DNA from: Rhodopseudomonas palustris | GTDB lineage: Bacteria > Pseudomonadota > Alphaproteobacteria > Rhizobiales > Xanthobacteraceae | Reading direction: 5' to 3' | DNA length: 64,000 nt | Assembly: GCF_003226555.1 (NCBI RefSeq) | Contig: NZ_QKQS01000013.1 | Location: forward strand, 488,617-552,616 | The notes under the pieces: generated by a model | Database searches by the model: none | What the model was told of the DNA's origin: nothing | Seen by the model: the letters and a program-made list of their open reading frames with translations, nothing else | Part shown: piece after piece, positions 43,514-53,070 of the stretch | Numbering within the stretch: the stretch's first letter is position 1 | How the letters are laid out: the number at the start of each line of letters is the position of its first letter | Position numbers and translations under genes: made by a program

Positions 43514-44161
43514 CTACCCGATCATCGGCAGCAGCCGCCGCAGTTCGGCCTGCAGATCTGGGATCGCCTGCGCGTCGCCCGACAGGTGGCGCAGCAGATA
43601 CTTCTGAAACAGGCCGTCGAACACCGCGTACAGCGACTCCGGTGACATCGCCGGGGTCTTGCCGCCGAGTTCGGAGAAGCGCGACACCACGCGCCAGACC
43701 ATGTCCTCGAGGCTCTTGTCGATCGCGGTGACATCGTCGCGGAATGCGGTTTCGAACAGCGCCTGGGCGCGGAGGTCGTACCATAGACGGTGCATACGCG
43801 CTTCGCTGCGCATGGTCTCGCCGAGCTTGCTCAGGAAGCCATCGAGCAGCTCCTCGCGGCTGCGCGCCGTCGAGGTGATCTGATCGTAGCGGGTGACGCA
43901 TTTGCCCTTGTAGTAGCGGACGCTGCAGCAGATCAGATCGAACTTGTCGCTGAAGTAATAATGCAGCACGCCGTGGCTGAACTCGGACTTCTGCGCGATC
44001 TCGCGCAGGCTGGTGCGCGCGTAGCCGATCTCCGCCAGCGTCTCGAGCGCCGCCTCGGCAAGTTCGATCCGCCGCGCATTGAACTTGTCGATCGGCGGCC
44101 GGGCGCCGCGCTTCGGTGCCCCCTCTTCACGCGATTTCCGTTCGAGCAATTGCTCCGTCAT
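43514..44161 (-). CDS. TetR-family transcriptional regulator
   Basis: A 215-residue TetR protein. The HTH reads TSLREIAQKSEFSHGVLHYYFSDKFDLI near 51-77, the last part with the usual HYYF tyrosines. The C-terminal domain is helical; the ligand is unknown. The gene is divergent from an SDR gene with 242 bases between them, in which TTGACAATCGTC repeats occur at 44252-44309, good candidates for its binding sites. The SDR and saccharopine-dehydrogenase-like genes downstream on the other strand are then the likely regulon. Confidence 0.9.
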   Translation of the reverse strand: MTEQLLERKSREEGAPKRGARPPIDKFNARRIELAEAALETLAEIGYARTSLREIAQKSEFSHGVLHYYFSDKFDLICCSVRYYKGKCVTRYDQITSTARSREELLDGFLSKLGETMRSEARMHRLWYDLRAQALFETAFRDDVTAIDKSLEDMVWRVVSRFSELGGKTPAMSPESLYAVFDGLFQKYLLRHLSGDAQAIPDLQAELRRLLPMIG

Positions 44162-44251
44162 TCCCTGCCTTCACTCCGAGCGCGCCGTTTCGGCCGCCGC
44201 ATCATGCCTGTCCCACGCCAAAAAATCACCGACTAGCCCTCACGGGAACTC

Positions 44252-44309
44252 TTGACAATCGTCCATATATATTTTGACAATCGTCCAATAAAAATTGGTC
44301 AATCGTCAA
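44252..44309. promoter_or_regulatory. Repeated TTGACAATCGTC operator motif
   Basis: TTGACAATCGTCCA occurs at 44252-44265 and again exactly at 44274-44287, 22 bases apart (two helical turns). A third, variant copy, TTGGTCAATCGTCAA, is at 44295-44309. The core GACAATCGTC is a GAC-N4-GTC dyad. Two of the copies contain TTGACA, a -35 consensus, so a bound TetR dimer could cover promoter elements. No clear -10 was seen. Confidence 0.6.
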
Positions 44310-44403
44310 GAAGATCGTCGCTGACCTGCTCTGCATTCCGCAAAGTATCTGGCTCGATCAAATAAAGCCTTGATGGAATTGGCCTTTCACAGGGAGGACG
44401 ACA

Positions 44404-45207
44404 ATGAACAGAACGAGTCTGTCTGGGAAAACCGCGCTTGTGACCGGGGCCGCCCGCGGCATCGGGGAAGCGATCGCGACGGCGCTCGGCACAGCCGGCG
44501 CCTCGGTCATGATCACCGACGTGCTGGCCGAGCTCGGTCGGCAGACCGCCGCCAAGCTGACATCCTCCGGCACCAGGGCGGCTTTCGCGCAGCTCGACGT
44601 CACCGACGAGGCGCAGTGGGAAGCGGCGGTGGCCGCGACCGTGACCGAGTTCGGCGGCTACGACATCCTGATCAACAATGCCGGCATCGAGCTGACCTCG
44701 CTGATGGCCGATGCCAGCCCTGCCGACATGCGACGGATGTGCGACGTCAATGTCGTCGGCACCGGCCTCGGCATCAAGCACGCCTTCCGCGCCATGCGGC
44801 CGGACGGCGCAGCCGGCAAAGGCGGCGCGATCGTCAACATCTCGTCGGTGGCCGCGACCATCGCCTATCCGGCGATCGGCGGTTACTCGGCGACCAAATC
44901 GGCGGTCGACCGGATGACGCGTGTGGCCGCGATGGAAGCCGGCAAGCTCGGCTACGGCGTGCGGGTCAACTGCGTGTACCCGGGCCTCGCGGCGACCGAA
45001 ATGGGGCTCAAGCTCGCTCAGGACATCGCCGCGCTCGGTCTGGCGGCCGACGTCAACGCCGCCGTCGGTTCGGTGATCGAGCAGACCCCGCTCGGCCGCC
45101 TCGCCGAGGTCGGCGACATCGCCGACGCCGTGGTGTTCCTCTGCACCGACGACGCCCGCTTCATCACCGGCGCCGGCCTTCCGGTCGACGGCGGCATGGG
45201 CACCTAA
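44404..45207 (+). CDS. Classical SDR oxidoreductase
   Basis: A 267-residue short-chain dehydrogenase with TGAARGIG at 14-21, NNAG near 90, and the Tyr-Lys pair in YSATK after ISSVAATIAY. NAD(P)-dependent oxidation or reduction of an alcohol/keto group is expected; the substrate is unknown. A GGAGG is near the ATG at 44404. It is divergent from the TetR gene and followed after 44 bases by the saccharopine-dehydrogenase-like gene, suggesting a two-gene operon. Confidence 0.9.
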   Translation: MNRTSLSGKTALVTGAARGIGEAIATALGTAGASVMITDVLAELGRQTAAKLTSSGTRAAFAQLDVTDEAQWEAAVAATVTEFGGYDILINNAGIELTSLMADASPADMRRMCDVNVVGTGLGIKHAFRAMRPDGAAGKGGAIVNISSVAATIAYPAIGGYSATKSAVDRMTRVAAMEAGKLGYGVRVNCVYPGLAATEMGLKLAQDIAALGLAADVNAAVGSVIEQTPLGRLAEVGDIADAVVFLCTDDARFITGAGLPVDGGMGT

Positions 45208-45251
45208 CCGGGCACCTGACGGCTTTTCCCTCGGACACAAGGACAGCGAAC

Positions 45252-46373
45252 ATGAGCGACAAGCGCCCCGTCGTGGTCTACGGCGTCTCCGGCTACACCG
45301 GCCGCCTGGTATGCGAGTATCTGCGTGAGTACAACGTGCCGTTCATCGCGGCCGGCCGCGACAAGGCCAAGGTGCAGGCGGTGGTCGACAAGATCCCCGG
45401 CATCGAAACGGCGGACTACGAAGTCGTCGAAGTCGAACACACCGTCGCGGCGCTGACGGAATTGTTCAAGGGCGCCCGCGTCGTCAGCAACATGGTCGGG
45501 CCGTTCATCAAATACGGGCCCGAAGTCGTCGAAGCTTGCCTCGCCGCCGGCTGTCACTATCTCGACACGACGGGCGAGCAGGACTGGGTGCTGAAAGCGC
45601 AATCGAGCTGGGGCGATGCGTTCGCCGCCAAGGGCCTGCTGCTCTCCCCCAACCTCGCCCAGATGTACACCACGGGCGAGATCGCCGCGAACATCTGCCT
45701 GGAGACGCCCGGCCTCGACACGCTCGACATCCTGGTGTTCTGGAAGGGCCTGCCCACCTACGCCTCGACGCAGACGATCTTCACCATCCTCAAGGCCGAC
45801 TGGTACTACCTCGAGCAGAACAAATATCTGCCGTGGGACGTCACCGCGCGGGCCGACGTCGTGGTGCCCGGTCAGCACGAGACGGCGATCGCCGTGCCGT
45901 GGGGCGGCACCGCGCATCCGGTGTGGTTCAAGAACGATCCGCGCGTCGCCAATTGCAAGGTGATGGGCGGTGTGCTGGCGCGGCCGGTGATGGAAGGCGT
46001 CGTGCAGACCACGCAGATGGTCAAGGAGCAGATCAAACCGCTGCCGCTGGCCGACCAGGAGAAGGCGCTGGCGGACATCGCCGCGACCTTGCAGGCAACG
46101 ATGCCGCCGCGCGAAAACCCGCGGATCAATACCTCGATCGACTCGGTCTACGCTTCCGGCCCGCTCGGCCGCGCGCATTGTGTCATTCACGGCAACTGCA
46201 ACTACAAGCAGACCGGCATGCTGCAGGCTTATGCGGCGTATTCGTTGCTGCAGAAAGCACCGAACCGGGCCGGTTTCGCCTCCGGCTGCCAGGCCTTCGG
46301 CCATCGCGAGCTGCTCGGCCAGCTGCGCAGCTTCGGCCTGGTGATGAAGCCGCAACTGACGGTGCAGGACTGA
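45252..46373 (+). CDS. Saccharopine-dehydrogenase-like NADP-binding protein
   Basis: A 373-residue protein with an N-terminal Rossmann domain, VVYGVSGYTGRLVCEYL, then AGRDKAKVQAVVDKI, of the saccharopine dehydrogenase/trans-acting enoyl reductase type. GHYLDTTGEQ-like CHYLDTTGEQDWV follows, another feature of this group. The rest is a substrate domain with no clear match. Related proteins reduce lipids or polyketide intermediates in trans; the real role here is unknown. AAGGA lies 8 bases before the ATG. It shares a likely operon and TetR control with the SDR gene. Confidence 0.83.
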   Translation: MSDKRPVVVYGVSGYTGRLVCEYLREYNVPFIAAGRDKAKVQAVVDKIPGIETADYEVVEVEHTVAALTELFKGARVVSNMVGPFIKYGPEVVEACLAAGCHYLDTTGEQDWVLKAQSSWGDAFAAKGLLLSPNLAQMYTTGEIAANICLETPGLDTLDILVFWKGLPTYASTQTIFTILKADWYYLEQNKYLPWDVTARADVVVPGQHETAIAVPWGGTAHPVWFKNDPRVANCKVMGGVLARPVMEGVVQTTQMVKEQIKPLPLADQEKALADIAATLQATMPPRENPRINTSIDSVYASGPLGRAHCVIHGNCNYKQTGMLQAYAAYSLLQKAPNRAGFASGCQAFGHRELLGQLRSFGLVMKPQLTVQD

Positions 46374-46408
46374 TCACCACCGCTCTACCTGCGTCGCCCT
46401 CACCGCAC

Positions 46409-46561
46409 CCCTCTCCCGCAAGCGGGAGAGGGAGCAGGCCGCCGTTGCAGCCGCGCGGCGGATGAACGCGGCATAAGATTTCGGTTAGTCGGAAATCGCC
46501 ACAAAACCACGGCCCCCGCCCGGCTCGCAGCGAGCCCCCTCTCCCGCTTGCGGGAGAGGGG
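46409..46561. repeat. Two CTCTCCCGC palindromes
   Basis: CCTCTCCCGC-AA-GCGGGAGAGG at 46409-46432 and CCCCTCTCCCGC-TT-GCGGGAGAGGGG at 46536-46561, both exact palindromes with 2-base centres, in opposite orientation by context. They lie in the gap between convergent genes and may act as bidirectional transcript ends. Confidence 0.8.
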
Positions 46562-46610
46562 TGGGGTGAGGGCTGCCGCGGGCAGTGACTCGAAAACCTT
46601 TCGGAGCGAA

Positions 46611-47405
46611 CTACGCGATCGTCTGCAGCAGGCCGCCTTCGGCGTGGAGCGCGGCGCCGTTGGTGGCGGAGGCTTCCTTGGAGCTGACATAGACCACCAT
46701 GTTGGCGATCTCCTCGACCGTGGCGAAGCGCTGGATCAGCGAGCCGGGGCGGTGCTGCTTGATGAAGTTGGCGGCGGCTTCAGCCTCGGACTGGCCGTTC
46801 TGCCGCGCCAGATCCGCCACGAAGGTCTGCACGCCCTCGCTCATCGTCGGGCCAGGCAGCACCGCATTGACGGTCACCGCGGTGCCGCGGGTCATCTCGG
46901 CGAGGCCGCGCGAGATCGAGAGCTGCGCGGTCTTGGTCATGCCGTAGTGGATCATTTCCTGGGGAATCATCAGCGCGGATTCCGACGAGATGAAGACGAT
47001 GCGACCCCAGTTGCGCTTCAGCATTGCCGGCATATAGGCGCGGGACAGCCGCACGCCGCTCATCACGTTGACGTCGAAGAAGCGCTGCCAGTCTTCATCC
47101 GGGATGTCGAAGAACGGCTTCGGCTCGAAGATGCCGGCATTGTTGATCAGGATGTCGACGCGGGGGATCGCCACCAGCAGCGCGGCGCAGCCTTCCGCCG
47201 TCGACACATCGGCGGCGACGCCGCACAACTTGGAGCCTGGCACCGCCTTGTCGAGCGCCGAGAGCGCGGCATCGACCTTGCTCTGGCTGCGGCCGTTGAC
47301 CACCACCTCGGCGCCGGCCGCGGCGAGGCCCTTGGCAATGGCATGGCCGATGCCGGCGGTCGAACCGGTGACGAGCGCGGTCTTGCCGGACAGATCGATG
47401 TGCAT
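46611..47405 (-). CDS. Classical SDR oxidoreductase
   Basis: A 264-residue short-chain dehydrogenase, TGSTAGIG near 14, NNAG near 88, FISSESALMIP with the active-site Ser, and HYGMTKT with Tyr and Lys. The ISSESALMIPQEMIHYG stretch is shared with many uncharacterised alphaproteobacterial SDRs. The substrate is unknown. The ATG at 47405 has GGAG 7 bases upstream; an in-frame TTG 6 codons earlier is less likely. It stands alone, downstream of nothing on its strand except repeats and the end of the ribosomal cluster. Confidence 0.9.
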   Translation of the reverse strand: MHIDLSGKTALVTGSTAGIGHAIAKGLAAAGAEVVVNGRSQSKVDAALSALDKAVPGSKLCGVAADVSTAEGCAALLVAIPRVDILINNAGIFEPKPFFDIPDEDWQRFFDVNVMSGVRLSRAYMPAMLKRNWGRIVFISSESALMIPQEMIHYGMTKTAQLSISRGLAEMTRGTAVTVNAVLPGPTMSEGVQTFVADLARQNGQSEAEAAANFIKQHRPGSLIQRFATVEEIANMVVYVSSKEASATNGAALHAEGGLLQTIA

Positions 47406-47508
47406 GGAGTGCTCCGTTTCCAATGATCAACGCGATGACGGAAGTAACGATCCGGACCGCCGATCGCCAGCACCAGACACGAGGACGTGCGCCCTCACCG
47501 CACCAGCT

Positions 47509-47607
47509 GTCATCGCCCGCGCAGGCGGGCGACCCAGTATCGCAGAGCTTTCGTGCTCATCATCGACGCCCTGGAATACTGGATCCCCGCATACGCGGGG
47601 ATGACGG
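47509..47607. repeat. Interspersed element (GTCATCGCCCGC...GGGATGAC)
   Basis: Similar to 43363-43447: GTCATCGCCCGCGCAGGCGGG, CGACCCAGTATCGCAGAG, then CCTGGAATACTGGATCCCC and CGGGGATGAC. The outer arms pair, and each end has its own small hairpin. Confidence 0.8.
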
Positions 47608-47632
47608 CGGAACAAAACCTCGCCCAGCAACG

Positions 47633-47663
47633 AAAAAGGCGGCGCCTTGCGGCACCGCCTTTT
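47633..47663 (-). terminator. Terminator at the end of the ribosomal supercluster
   Basis: On the minus strand, a 13-bp stem (AAAAGGCGGTGCC / GGCGCCGCCTTTT with one G-T pair) with a GCAA loop and a run of five T. It lies 27 bases past the end of rplQ. It is the strongest terminator in the window. Confidence 0.95.
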
Positions 47664-47689
47664 GAAAATTCAGGCCGGAAGGAAGCCGC

Positions 47690-48106
47690 TTACGCCGCTT
47701 CGGCTTCGCTCTCCTGGGTCGGACCGGAATCCTTGCCCTTGGCGTCTTCGTCGCGGTCGACGAACTCGATCACCGCCATCGCGGCGTTGTCGCCGTAGCG
47801 GAAGCCGGCCTTGATGATGCGGGTGTAGCCGCCGTTGCGGTCGGCGTAGCGCGGCGCCAGCACGTCGAACAGCTTCTTCACCTGATCCTTGTCGCGCATC
47901 TCGGCGATCGCCTGACGGCGCTTGTCGAGGCCGCCCTTCTTGCCGAGGGTGACCAGCTTCTCGACGATCGGCCGCAGTTCCTTCGCCTTCGGCAGCGTGG
48001 TGACGATCTGCTCGTGCTTGATCAGCGCGGCGCACATGTTGGCGAACATCGCCTTGCGGTGTTCGGCGGTGCGGTTGAGCTTCCGATGAACCTTGCCGTG
48101 CTTCAT
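47690..48106 (-). CDS. rplQ: Ribosomal protein L17
   Basis: A 138-residue L17 with the family start [20 protein letters not shown] and the [10 protein letters not shown] motif. The C-terminus has a short acidic extension, common in alphaproteobacteria. It is the last gene of the alpha operon and is followed by the intrinsic terminator. The 156-base gap to rpoA contains a repeat. Confidence 0.97.
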   Translation of the reverse strand: MKHGKVHRKLNRTAEHRKAMFANMCAALIKHEQIVTTLPKAKELRPIVEKLVTLGKKGGLDKRRQAIAEMRDKDQVKKLFDVLAPRYADRNGGYTRIIKAGFRYGDNAAMAVIEFVDRDEDAKGKDSGPTQESEAEAA

Positions 48107-48187
48107 GTTGTCAGTCCTTCACTCGATGATTCCCGACGGTTCGTCGGAGTTGCAGGTGGGCTGCCTGCGTTCGCCCTGGCGGAGCCC

Positions 48188-48253
48188 CATCCTTCGAGAA
48201 GCGGCCGCGCCGCTCCTCAGGATGAGGAAGAGGCCTCATGGCGAACCATGAGG
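48188..48253. repeat. Interspersed palindromic repeat between rpoA and rplQ
   Basis: CATCCTTCGAGAAGCGGC...GCTCCTCAGGATGAGG followed by CCTCATGGCGAACCATGAGG. Same family as the units at 6784-6892 and 19157-19263. It is inside the alpha operon. Confidence 0.75.
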
Positions 48254-48262
48254 CCGATTGGC

Positions 48263-49282
48263 TTAGTAGTGATCTTCGAAGCGCTTGGCGAGCTCGTCGA
48301 TGTTCTCCGGCGGCCAGCCCGGCACTTCCATGCCGAGATGCAGGCCCATCTGCGCCAGCACTTCCTTGATCTCGTTCAGCGACTTGCGGCCGAAGTTCGG
48401 AGTGCGGAGCATTTCGGCTTCCGACTTCTGCACCAGATCGCCGATGTAGACGATGTTGTCGTTCTTCAGGCAGTTCGCCGAACGTACCGACAGCTCGAGC
48501 TCGTCCACCTTCTTGAGGAAGGCCGGGTTGAAGGCGAGATCCGGAATGATCTCCTGGGTGACTTCCTTGCGCGGCTCTTCGAAGTTGACGAAGACGTTCA
48601 GCTGATCCTGCAGGATGCGGGCGGCGAACGCCACCGAGTCCTCCGGCGAGATCGCGCCGTTGGTCTCGACCGTCATGGTGAGCTTGTCGTAGTCGAGGAT
48701 CTGGCCCTCGCGGGTGTTCTCGACCTTGTACGACACCTTGCGGACCGGCGAGTACAGGCTGTCGACCGGGATCAGACCGATCGGCGCGTCCTCGGGACGG
48801 TTGCGCTCGGCGGCGACGTAGCCCTTGCCGGTGTTGACCGTGAACTCCATGCGAATCTCGGCGCCGTCGTCCAGCGTGCAGAGCTGCAGGTCCGGGTTCA
48901 GCACCACGATGTCGCCGACGGTCTGGATGTCACCAGCGGTGACCGCGCCCGGACCGGACTTCTTGATGACCATCCGCTTCGGGCCTTCGCCCTGCATCTT
49001 CAGCGAGATGTCCTTGATGTTCAGCACGATGTCGGTGACGTCCTCGCGCACGCCGGCAATCGAGGAGAACTCGTGCAGCACACCGTCGATGTGCACAGAC
49101 TGCACCGCCGCGCCCTGCAGCGACGACAGCAGCACGCGCCGCAGCGCGTTGCCGAGCGTCTGGCCGAAGCCGCGCTCGAGCGGTTCTGCGACCAGGGTCG
49201 CGAACCGGGTGGCATCGCTCCCGGGGGTGACCTGGAGCTTGTTCGGCCGAATCAATTCCTGCCAATTCTTCTGGATCGTCAC
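48263..49282 (-). CDS. rpoA: RNA polymerase alpha subunit
   Basis: A 339-residue alpha subunit: the N-terminal assembly domain with [22 protein letters not shown], then the C-terminal DNA- and regulator-binding domain [17 protein letters not shown] and [17 protein letters not shown]. The start is GTG at 49282 with AGGAAGG 7 bases upstream; it gives the family's usual TIQKNWQ start. An ATG 8 codons upstream has no ribosome site. Confidence 0.98.
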   Translation of the reverse strand: MTIQKNWQELIRPNKLQVTPGSDATRFATLVAEPLERGFGQTLGNALRRVLLSSLQGAAVQSVHIDGVLHEFSSIAGVREDVTDIVLNIKDISLKMQGEGPKRMVIKKSGPGAVTAGDIQTVGDIVVLNPDLQLCTLDDGAEIRMEFTVNTGKGYVAAERNRPEDAPIGLIPVDSLYSPVRKVSYKVENTREGQILDYDKLTMTVETNGAISPEDSVAFAARILQDQLNVFVNFEEPRKEVTQEIIPDLAFNPAFLKKVDELELSVRSANCLKNDNIVYIGDLVQKSEAEMLRTPNFGRKSLNEIKEVLAQMGLHLGMEVPGWPPENIDELAKRFEDHY

Positions 49283-49383
49283 TGTGTCACCTTCCTGGCC
49301 AAGCAATCGACGCCGGGGCCCCGGCGCATCGTCGCTAGCATTGGAAACTGCGGATCAATCCGCGGGAAACAACGAATAAAGCC

Positions 49384-49406
49384 GCCGGCGGCACCGGGCC
49401 GCCGGC
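49384..49406. promoter_or_regulatory. 9-bp perfect hairpin between rpsK and rpoA
   Basis: GCCGGCGGC and GCCGCCGGC pair exactly with the 5-base loop ACCGG. On the minus strand it is followed by TTTATT. It lies 10 bases after the rpsK stop. It could be a weak terminator or attenuator that tunes rpoA and rplQ expression relative to the ribosomal genes. Confidence 0.55.
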
Positions 49407-49415
49407 AACGAAAAC

Positions 49416-49805
49416 TCAGACGCGACGACGCTTACGCGGACGGCAGCCGTTGTGCGGGATGGTGGTGACGTCGCGGATCGAGGTCACCGTGAAGCCCGCC
49501 GCCTGCAGCGCGCGCAGCGCCGACTCACGACCCGAACCGGGGCCCGCCACCTCGACTTCGAGGGTGCGCATGCCGTGCTCCTGCGCCTTCTTGGCGACGT
49601 CCTCGGCCGCGACCTGCGCAGCGTAAGGAGTCGACTTGCGCGAGCCCTTGAAACCCATCGTGCCCGCCGACGACCAGGCAATCGCATTGCCCTGCGCGTC
49701 GGTGATGGTGATGGTGGTGTTGTTGAACGACGAATTCACATGCGCGATGCCGGAGGCGATGTTCTTGCGCTCGCGACGGCGAATGCGGGTGGCGTCCTTG
49801 GCCAT
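49416..49805 (-). CDS. rpsK: Ribosomal protein S11
   Basis: A 129-residue S11 with [22 protein letters not shown] near the start, [19 protein letters not shown] in the middle, and [18 protein letters not shown] at the end, as expected. It follows rpsM by 130 bases, a gap largely taken by a palindromic repeat. Confidence 0.98.
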   Translation of the reverse strand: MAKDATRIRRRERKNIASGIAHVNSSFNNTTITITDAQGNAIAWSSAGTMGFKGSRKSTPYAAQVAAEDVAKKAQEHGMRTLEVEVAGPGSGRESALRALQAAGFTVTSIRDVTTIPHNGCRPRKRRRV

Positions 49806-49861
49806 AGTCTACCTTTCTACGTGATCTCAACGCCGCCGTAACGCCAGCGGCTCCACCGAAA

Positions 49862-49933
49862 CGGCGAATGGCGAACAACGAGTGGCGAATAGGGGAAGTC
49901 CCCTACTCGCCATTCGCCGTTCGCAACTCGCAA
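49862..49933. repeat. Long hairpin repeat between rpsM and rpsK
   Basis: Centre AGGGGA-AG-TCCCCT, flanked by imperfect arms built from GGCGAAT/GCGAAC units (left: GGCGAATGGCGAAC, right: GCCATTCGCCGTTCGC). About 72 bases in all, roughly 80 percent paired. Related GAATAGGGGA-like and GAATGGTGAGTAG-like units lie in the tuf-rpsJ gap at 62750-62818. Confidence 0.75.
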
Positions 49934-49935
49934 AC

Positions 49936-50304
49936 TTACTTCTTCTTGCCGGCGATCGCCTTCGCCGGACCCTTGCGGGTGCGGGCGTTGGTGTGGGTGC
50001 GCTGACCACGCACCGGCAGGCCGCGACGATGACGCAGGCCGCGATAGCAGCCGAGGTCCATCAGACGCTTGATGTTCATACCAGTCTCACGGCGAAGGTC
50101 GCCCTCGACCAGATAGTCTCGGTCGATCACTTCGCGGATCTGCAGCACTTCGGCGTCGCTGAGCTGATTGACGCGACGATCGAGCGGGATCTTCACCTTC
50201 TCGATGATGTCGGCGGCATGCTTCTGGCCGATGCCATGGATGTACTGAAGCGCGATCAGCACGCGCTTGTTGGTCGGGATATTCACGCCGGCTATACGGG
50301 CCAC
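49936..50304 (-). CDS. rpsM: Ribosomal protein S13
   Basis: A 122-residue S13, [10 protein letters not shown] at the start, [11 protein letters not shown] and the [19 protein letters not shown] signature at the end. The start is GTG at 50304 with AGGAG upstream, which matches the normal family start; an in-frame ATG 6 codons upstream is less likely. The adk gene lies 184 bases before it. Confidence 0.98.
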   Translation of the reverse strand: MARIAGVNIPTNKRVLIALQYIHGIGQKHAADIIEKVKIPLDRRVNQLSDAEVLQIREVIDRDYLVEGDLRRETGMNIKRLMDLGCYRGLRHRRGLPVRGQRTHTNARTRKGPAKAIAGKKK

Positions 50305-50488
50305 AGACTTCTCTCCTGTCACCGGCCAAAGCCGGTCAATTCCTTGCTCTCTCGGGCGGCGTTCACATACGCGAACACGACGCCGACCCCTCGCTCAGTT
50401 CTGGGGCCCGGCATCGTCTGAAACCTATCCGACGGGATATCGGGCCTTATTAAAGGATTCCGTTTCGCTTCGTCAACCGAATCCCAAT

Positions 50489-51595
50489 TCAAGCTCGCTT
50501 CTTCGTGACCTTGTTGGCCTTCTTGCCGCGCGCCGGAGCCTTGGCAACCGCCTTGGACTTCGATGCCGCGGCGGCCTTCTTGGTCGCCTTCTTGCCAGTG
50601 GGCTTTTTGCCAACGGCCTTCTTACCGGCCGTCGGCTTGGCCGAACCCTTGGCGGCCTTCACGACTGCCTTGGCGGCCTTTTTGCCAGCCTTTGCAACGA
50701 CTTTGGCCGCCTTCTTCAGACCGGCCTTCGCGCCCTTGCCGGCCGCAGCCTTCCCCGCCTTGGCAGCGGTCGGCTTGGTGGCGGCCTTCTTCGCGATTGC
50801 CGTCTTGCCTGAAGCCTTCTTGCCAACCGCCTGTTTGGCCGAGGATTTCTTCGCGGCGCGGGACTTCGCACCCGGCTTCGCGACGACCTTCTTGGCTGCC
50901 TTTGCCTTGGCTGACGCCTTCGGCTTGGTCGCGGCCTTCGCCTTCTTGCCGCTGGTCTTGACCGCGCGCTTGGCACGCGAGGCCTTCGCGCCCTTCTTGG
51001 CGTCGGCGGCGCGAACTGCCTCGAGCACCCGGCCGATTTCGCGGGTCACCTCGTCGATCGTCATCATGCCGTCGACGGTCAGCAGCTTGCGCTTCTCGGA
51101 ATAATAGTCGACCAGCGGCTCGGTCTGCGCCCGGTAGGCAGACAGCCGCTTGGCGAGCGCTTCGGCGTTGTCGTCGGCGCGCGGCTCCTCGCCGCGGGCG
51201 CGCATCTCGGCGACGCGGGTCTCGACCCGGTCGAGCAGCGCGCCTTCATTGACCTTGAGCTCGACCACGGCGTCGAGGTCGAAGCCCTTGTCCTTGAGCA
51301 GACGATCGAGCGCCTCGGCCTGGGGCACGGTGCGCGGGAAGCCGTCGAGGATGAAGCCGCTGGCGGCATCGTCCTGATCGATCCGGTCGGAGATGATCCC
51401 GATCACCACCTCGTCCGGCACCAGACCGCCGGCCGCCATGATGTCCTTGGCCTTCAGACCGATCGGCGTGCCGGCCGCGACCGCAGCGCGCAGCATGTCG
51501 CCGGTGGAGAGCTGCACGATGCCGTGCCGCTCGACCAGACGCGCCGCCTGGGTGCCCTTGCCCGCGCCAGGCGGTCCGAGGAGGATCAGTCTCAT
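50489..51595 (-). CDS. adk: Adenylate kinase with long Lys/Ala-rich histone-H1-like tail
   Basis: A 368-residue protein where normal adenylate kinases have 190-220. Residues 1-197 are a complete enzyme: GPPGAGKGT at 7-15 binds ATP, DGFPRT at 84-89 is the AMP-site signature, and the LID is the short, zinc-free type ([17 protein letters not shown]). From about residue 198 the chain becomes Lys/Ala-rich with Gly, Ser, Thr, Pro and Val ([16 protein letters not shown] and the like), resembling histone H1 or the C-terminal tails of bacterial DNA-binding proteins. The frame is open to the end with no stop, no frameshift sign and no Met after residue 178. The start overlaps the secY stop in ATGA. The tail could bind RNA, DNA or ribosomes; nothing proves that. 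Confidence 0.9.
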   Translation of the reverse strand: MRLILLGPPGAGKGTQAARLVERHGIVQLSTGDMLRAAVAAGTPIGLKAKDIMAAGGLVPDEVVIGIISDRIDQDDAASGFILDGFPRTVPQAEALDRLLKDKGFDLDAVVELKVNEGALLDRVETRVAEMRARGEEPRADDNAEALAKRLSAYRAQTEPLVDYYSEKRKLLTVDGMMTIDEVTREIGRVLEAVRAADAKKGAKASRAKRAVKTSGKKAKAATKPKASAKAKAAKKVVAKPGAKSRAAKKSSAKQAVGKKASGKTAIAKKAATKPTAAKAGKAAAGKGAKAGLKKAAKVVAKAGKKAAKAVVKAAKGSAKPTAGKKAVGKKPTGKKATKKAAAASKSKAVAKAPARGKKANKVTKKRA

Positions 51596-52923
51596 TTCTT
51601 GCGCCCCCGCAACTTCGACTTCTTGATCAGGCCTTCATACTGGTGTGCCAGCAGATAGCCCTGCACCTGCGCCACCGTATCCATCGTCACGCTGACGACG
51701 ATCAGAAGCGAAGTTCCGCCGAAATAGAACGGGACAGCGGCGTAGGAAATCATGATCTCCGGGATCAAACATACGATCGCCAGGTAGATCGCACCGACCA
51801 CGGTGATGCGCGACAGCACGTAGTCGATGTACTCGGCGGTGCGCTCGCCGGGACGGATGCCCGGGATGAAGCCGCCGTGCTTCTTCAGATTGTCCGCGGT
51901 CTCGGTCGGATTGAACACGATCGCGGTGTAGAAGAACGCGAAGAACACGATCATGCTGATGTAGAACACCAGGAACAGCGGCCGGCCGTGCCCGAACTGG
52001 GTCACGATCCACTGGAACCACTCCGGCCCGCTGCCGGCGTTGAAATTGGCGATCGTGGTCGGCAGCAGCAACAGCGACGAGGCGAAGATCGGCGGAATGA
52101 CGCCCGCGGTGTTGAGCTTCAGCGGCAGATGCGAAGACTGGCCCTCGAACATCTTATTGCCGACCTGGCGCTTCGGATACTGGATCAGCAGCCGGCGCTG
52201 GGCGCGCTCCATGAACACGATGAAGGCGATCACGACCACGGCCATCACCAGCACGACCAGGATCAGGCCGGTCGACAGCGCACCCTGACGGCCGAGCTCG
52301 AGCATGTTCGCCAGCGCCGACGGCAGCTCGGCGACGATGCCGGCGAGGATGATCAGCGAGATGCCGTTGCCGATGCCGCGCGAGGTGATCTGCTCACCCA
52401 GCCACATCAGGAACATGGTGCCGCCGGTCAGCGTGATCGTGGTCGACAGCCGGAAGAACAGGCCCGGGTCGGACACCACATTGCCCGCACCTTCGAGGCC
52501 GACCGCAATGCCGTAGGACTGGAACAGCGCCAGCACCACGGTGAGATAGCGAGTGTATTGGTTGAGCGTCTTACGGCCGCTCTCGCCTTCTTTCTTCAGC
52601 GCCTCGAGCTGCGGCGACACCGTGGTCAGCAGCTGCACGATGATCGATGCCGAGATGTACGGCATGATGTTGAGCGCGAAGATCGCCATGCGGTGGATGC
52701 CACCGCCGGCGAACATGTTGAACATGCCGAGGATGCCGCCAGCCTGCTGGCGGAAAACCTGATCCCAGATGTTCGGGTCGATACCGGGCAGCGGGATGTA
52801 GGTGCCGAAGCGGTACACCAGCAGCGCGCCGAGCGTGAACCAGATCCGCTTCTTCAACTCTTCGGCTTTACCGAGCGCCGAGAAATTGAGATTTGCCGCT
52901 AGTTGTTCAGCTGCTGAGACCAT
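51592..52923 (-). CDS. secY: Preprotein translocase subunit SecY
   Basis: A 443-residue SecY with ten spans. Typical stretches: [17 protein letters not shown] [16 protein letters not shown] near 84, [25 protein letters not shown], and [22 protein letters not shown] near the end. It forms the protein-conducting channel with SecE and SecG. It sits between rplO and adk, the usual alphaproteobacterial order, and overlaps adk by four bases. Confidence 0.98.
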   Translation of the reverse strand: MVSAAEQLAANLNFSALGKAEELKKRIWFTLGALLVYRFGTYIPLPGIDPNIWDQVFRQQAGGILGMFNMFAGGGIHRMAIFALNIMPYISASIIVQLLTTVSPQLEALKKEGESGRKTLNQYTRYLTVVLALFQSYGIAVGLEGAGNVVSDPGLFFRLSTTITLTGGTMFLMWLGEQITSRGIGNGISLIILAGIVAELPSALANMLELGRQGALSTGLILVVLVMAVVVIAFIVFMERAQRRLLIQYPKRQVGNKMFEGQSSHLPLKLNTAGVIPPIFASSLLLLPTTIANFNAGSGPEWFQWIVTQFGHGRPLFLVFYISMIVFFAFFYTAIVFNPTETADNLKKHGGFIPGIRPGERTAEYIDYVLSRITVVGAIYLAIVCLIPEIMISYAAVPFYFGGTSLLIVVSVTMDTVAQVQGYLLAHQYEGLIKKSKLRGRKK

Positions 52924-53070
52924 GTCCGGCTTTCTCCCGCGCTGCTTGTCCCGATCCGCCGGATGCGGCGGATGGGTCGGCGCCGGGCATCAATTTGGTG
53001 CGCGCGCGTCGAAAAATCCACCGTACCGGCGAAGCCGAGCGCCCGCATGACGCGGGCGCTAACGGGGATG

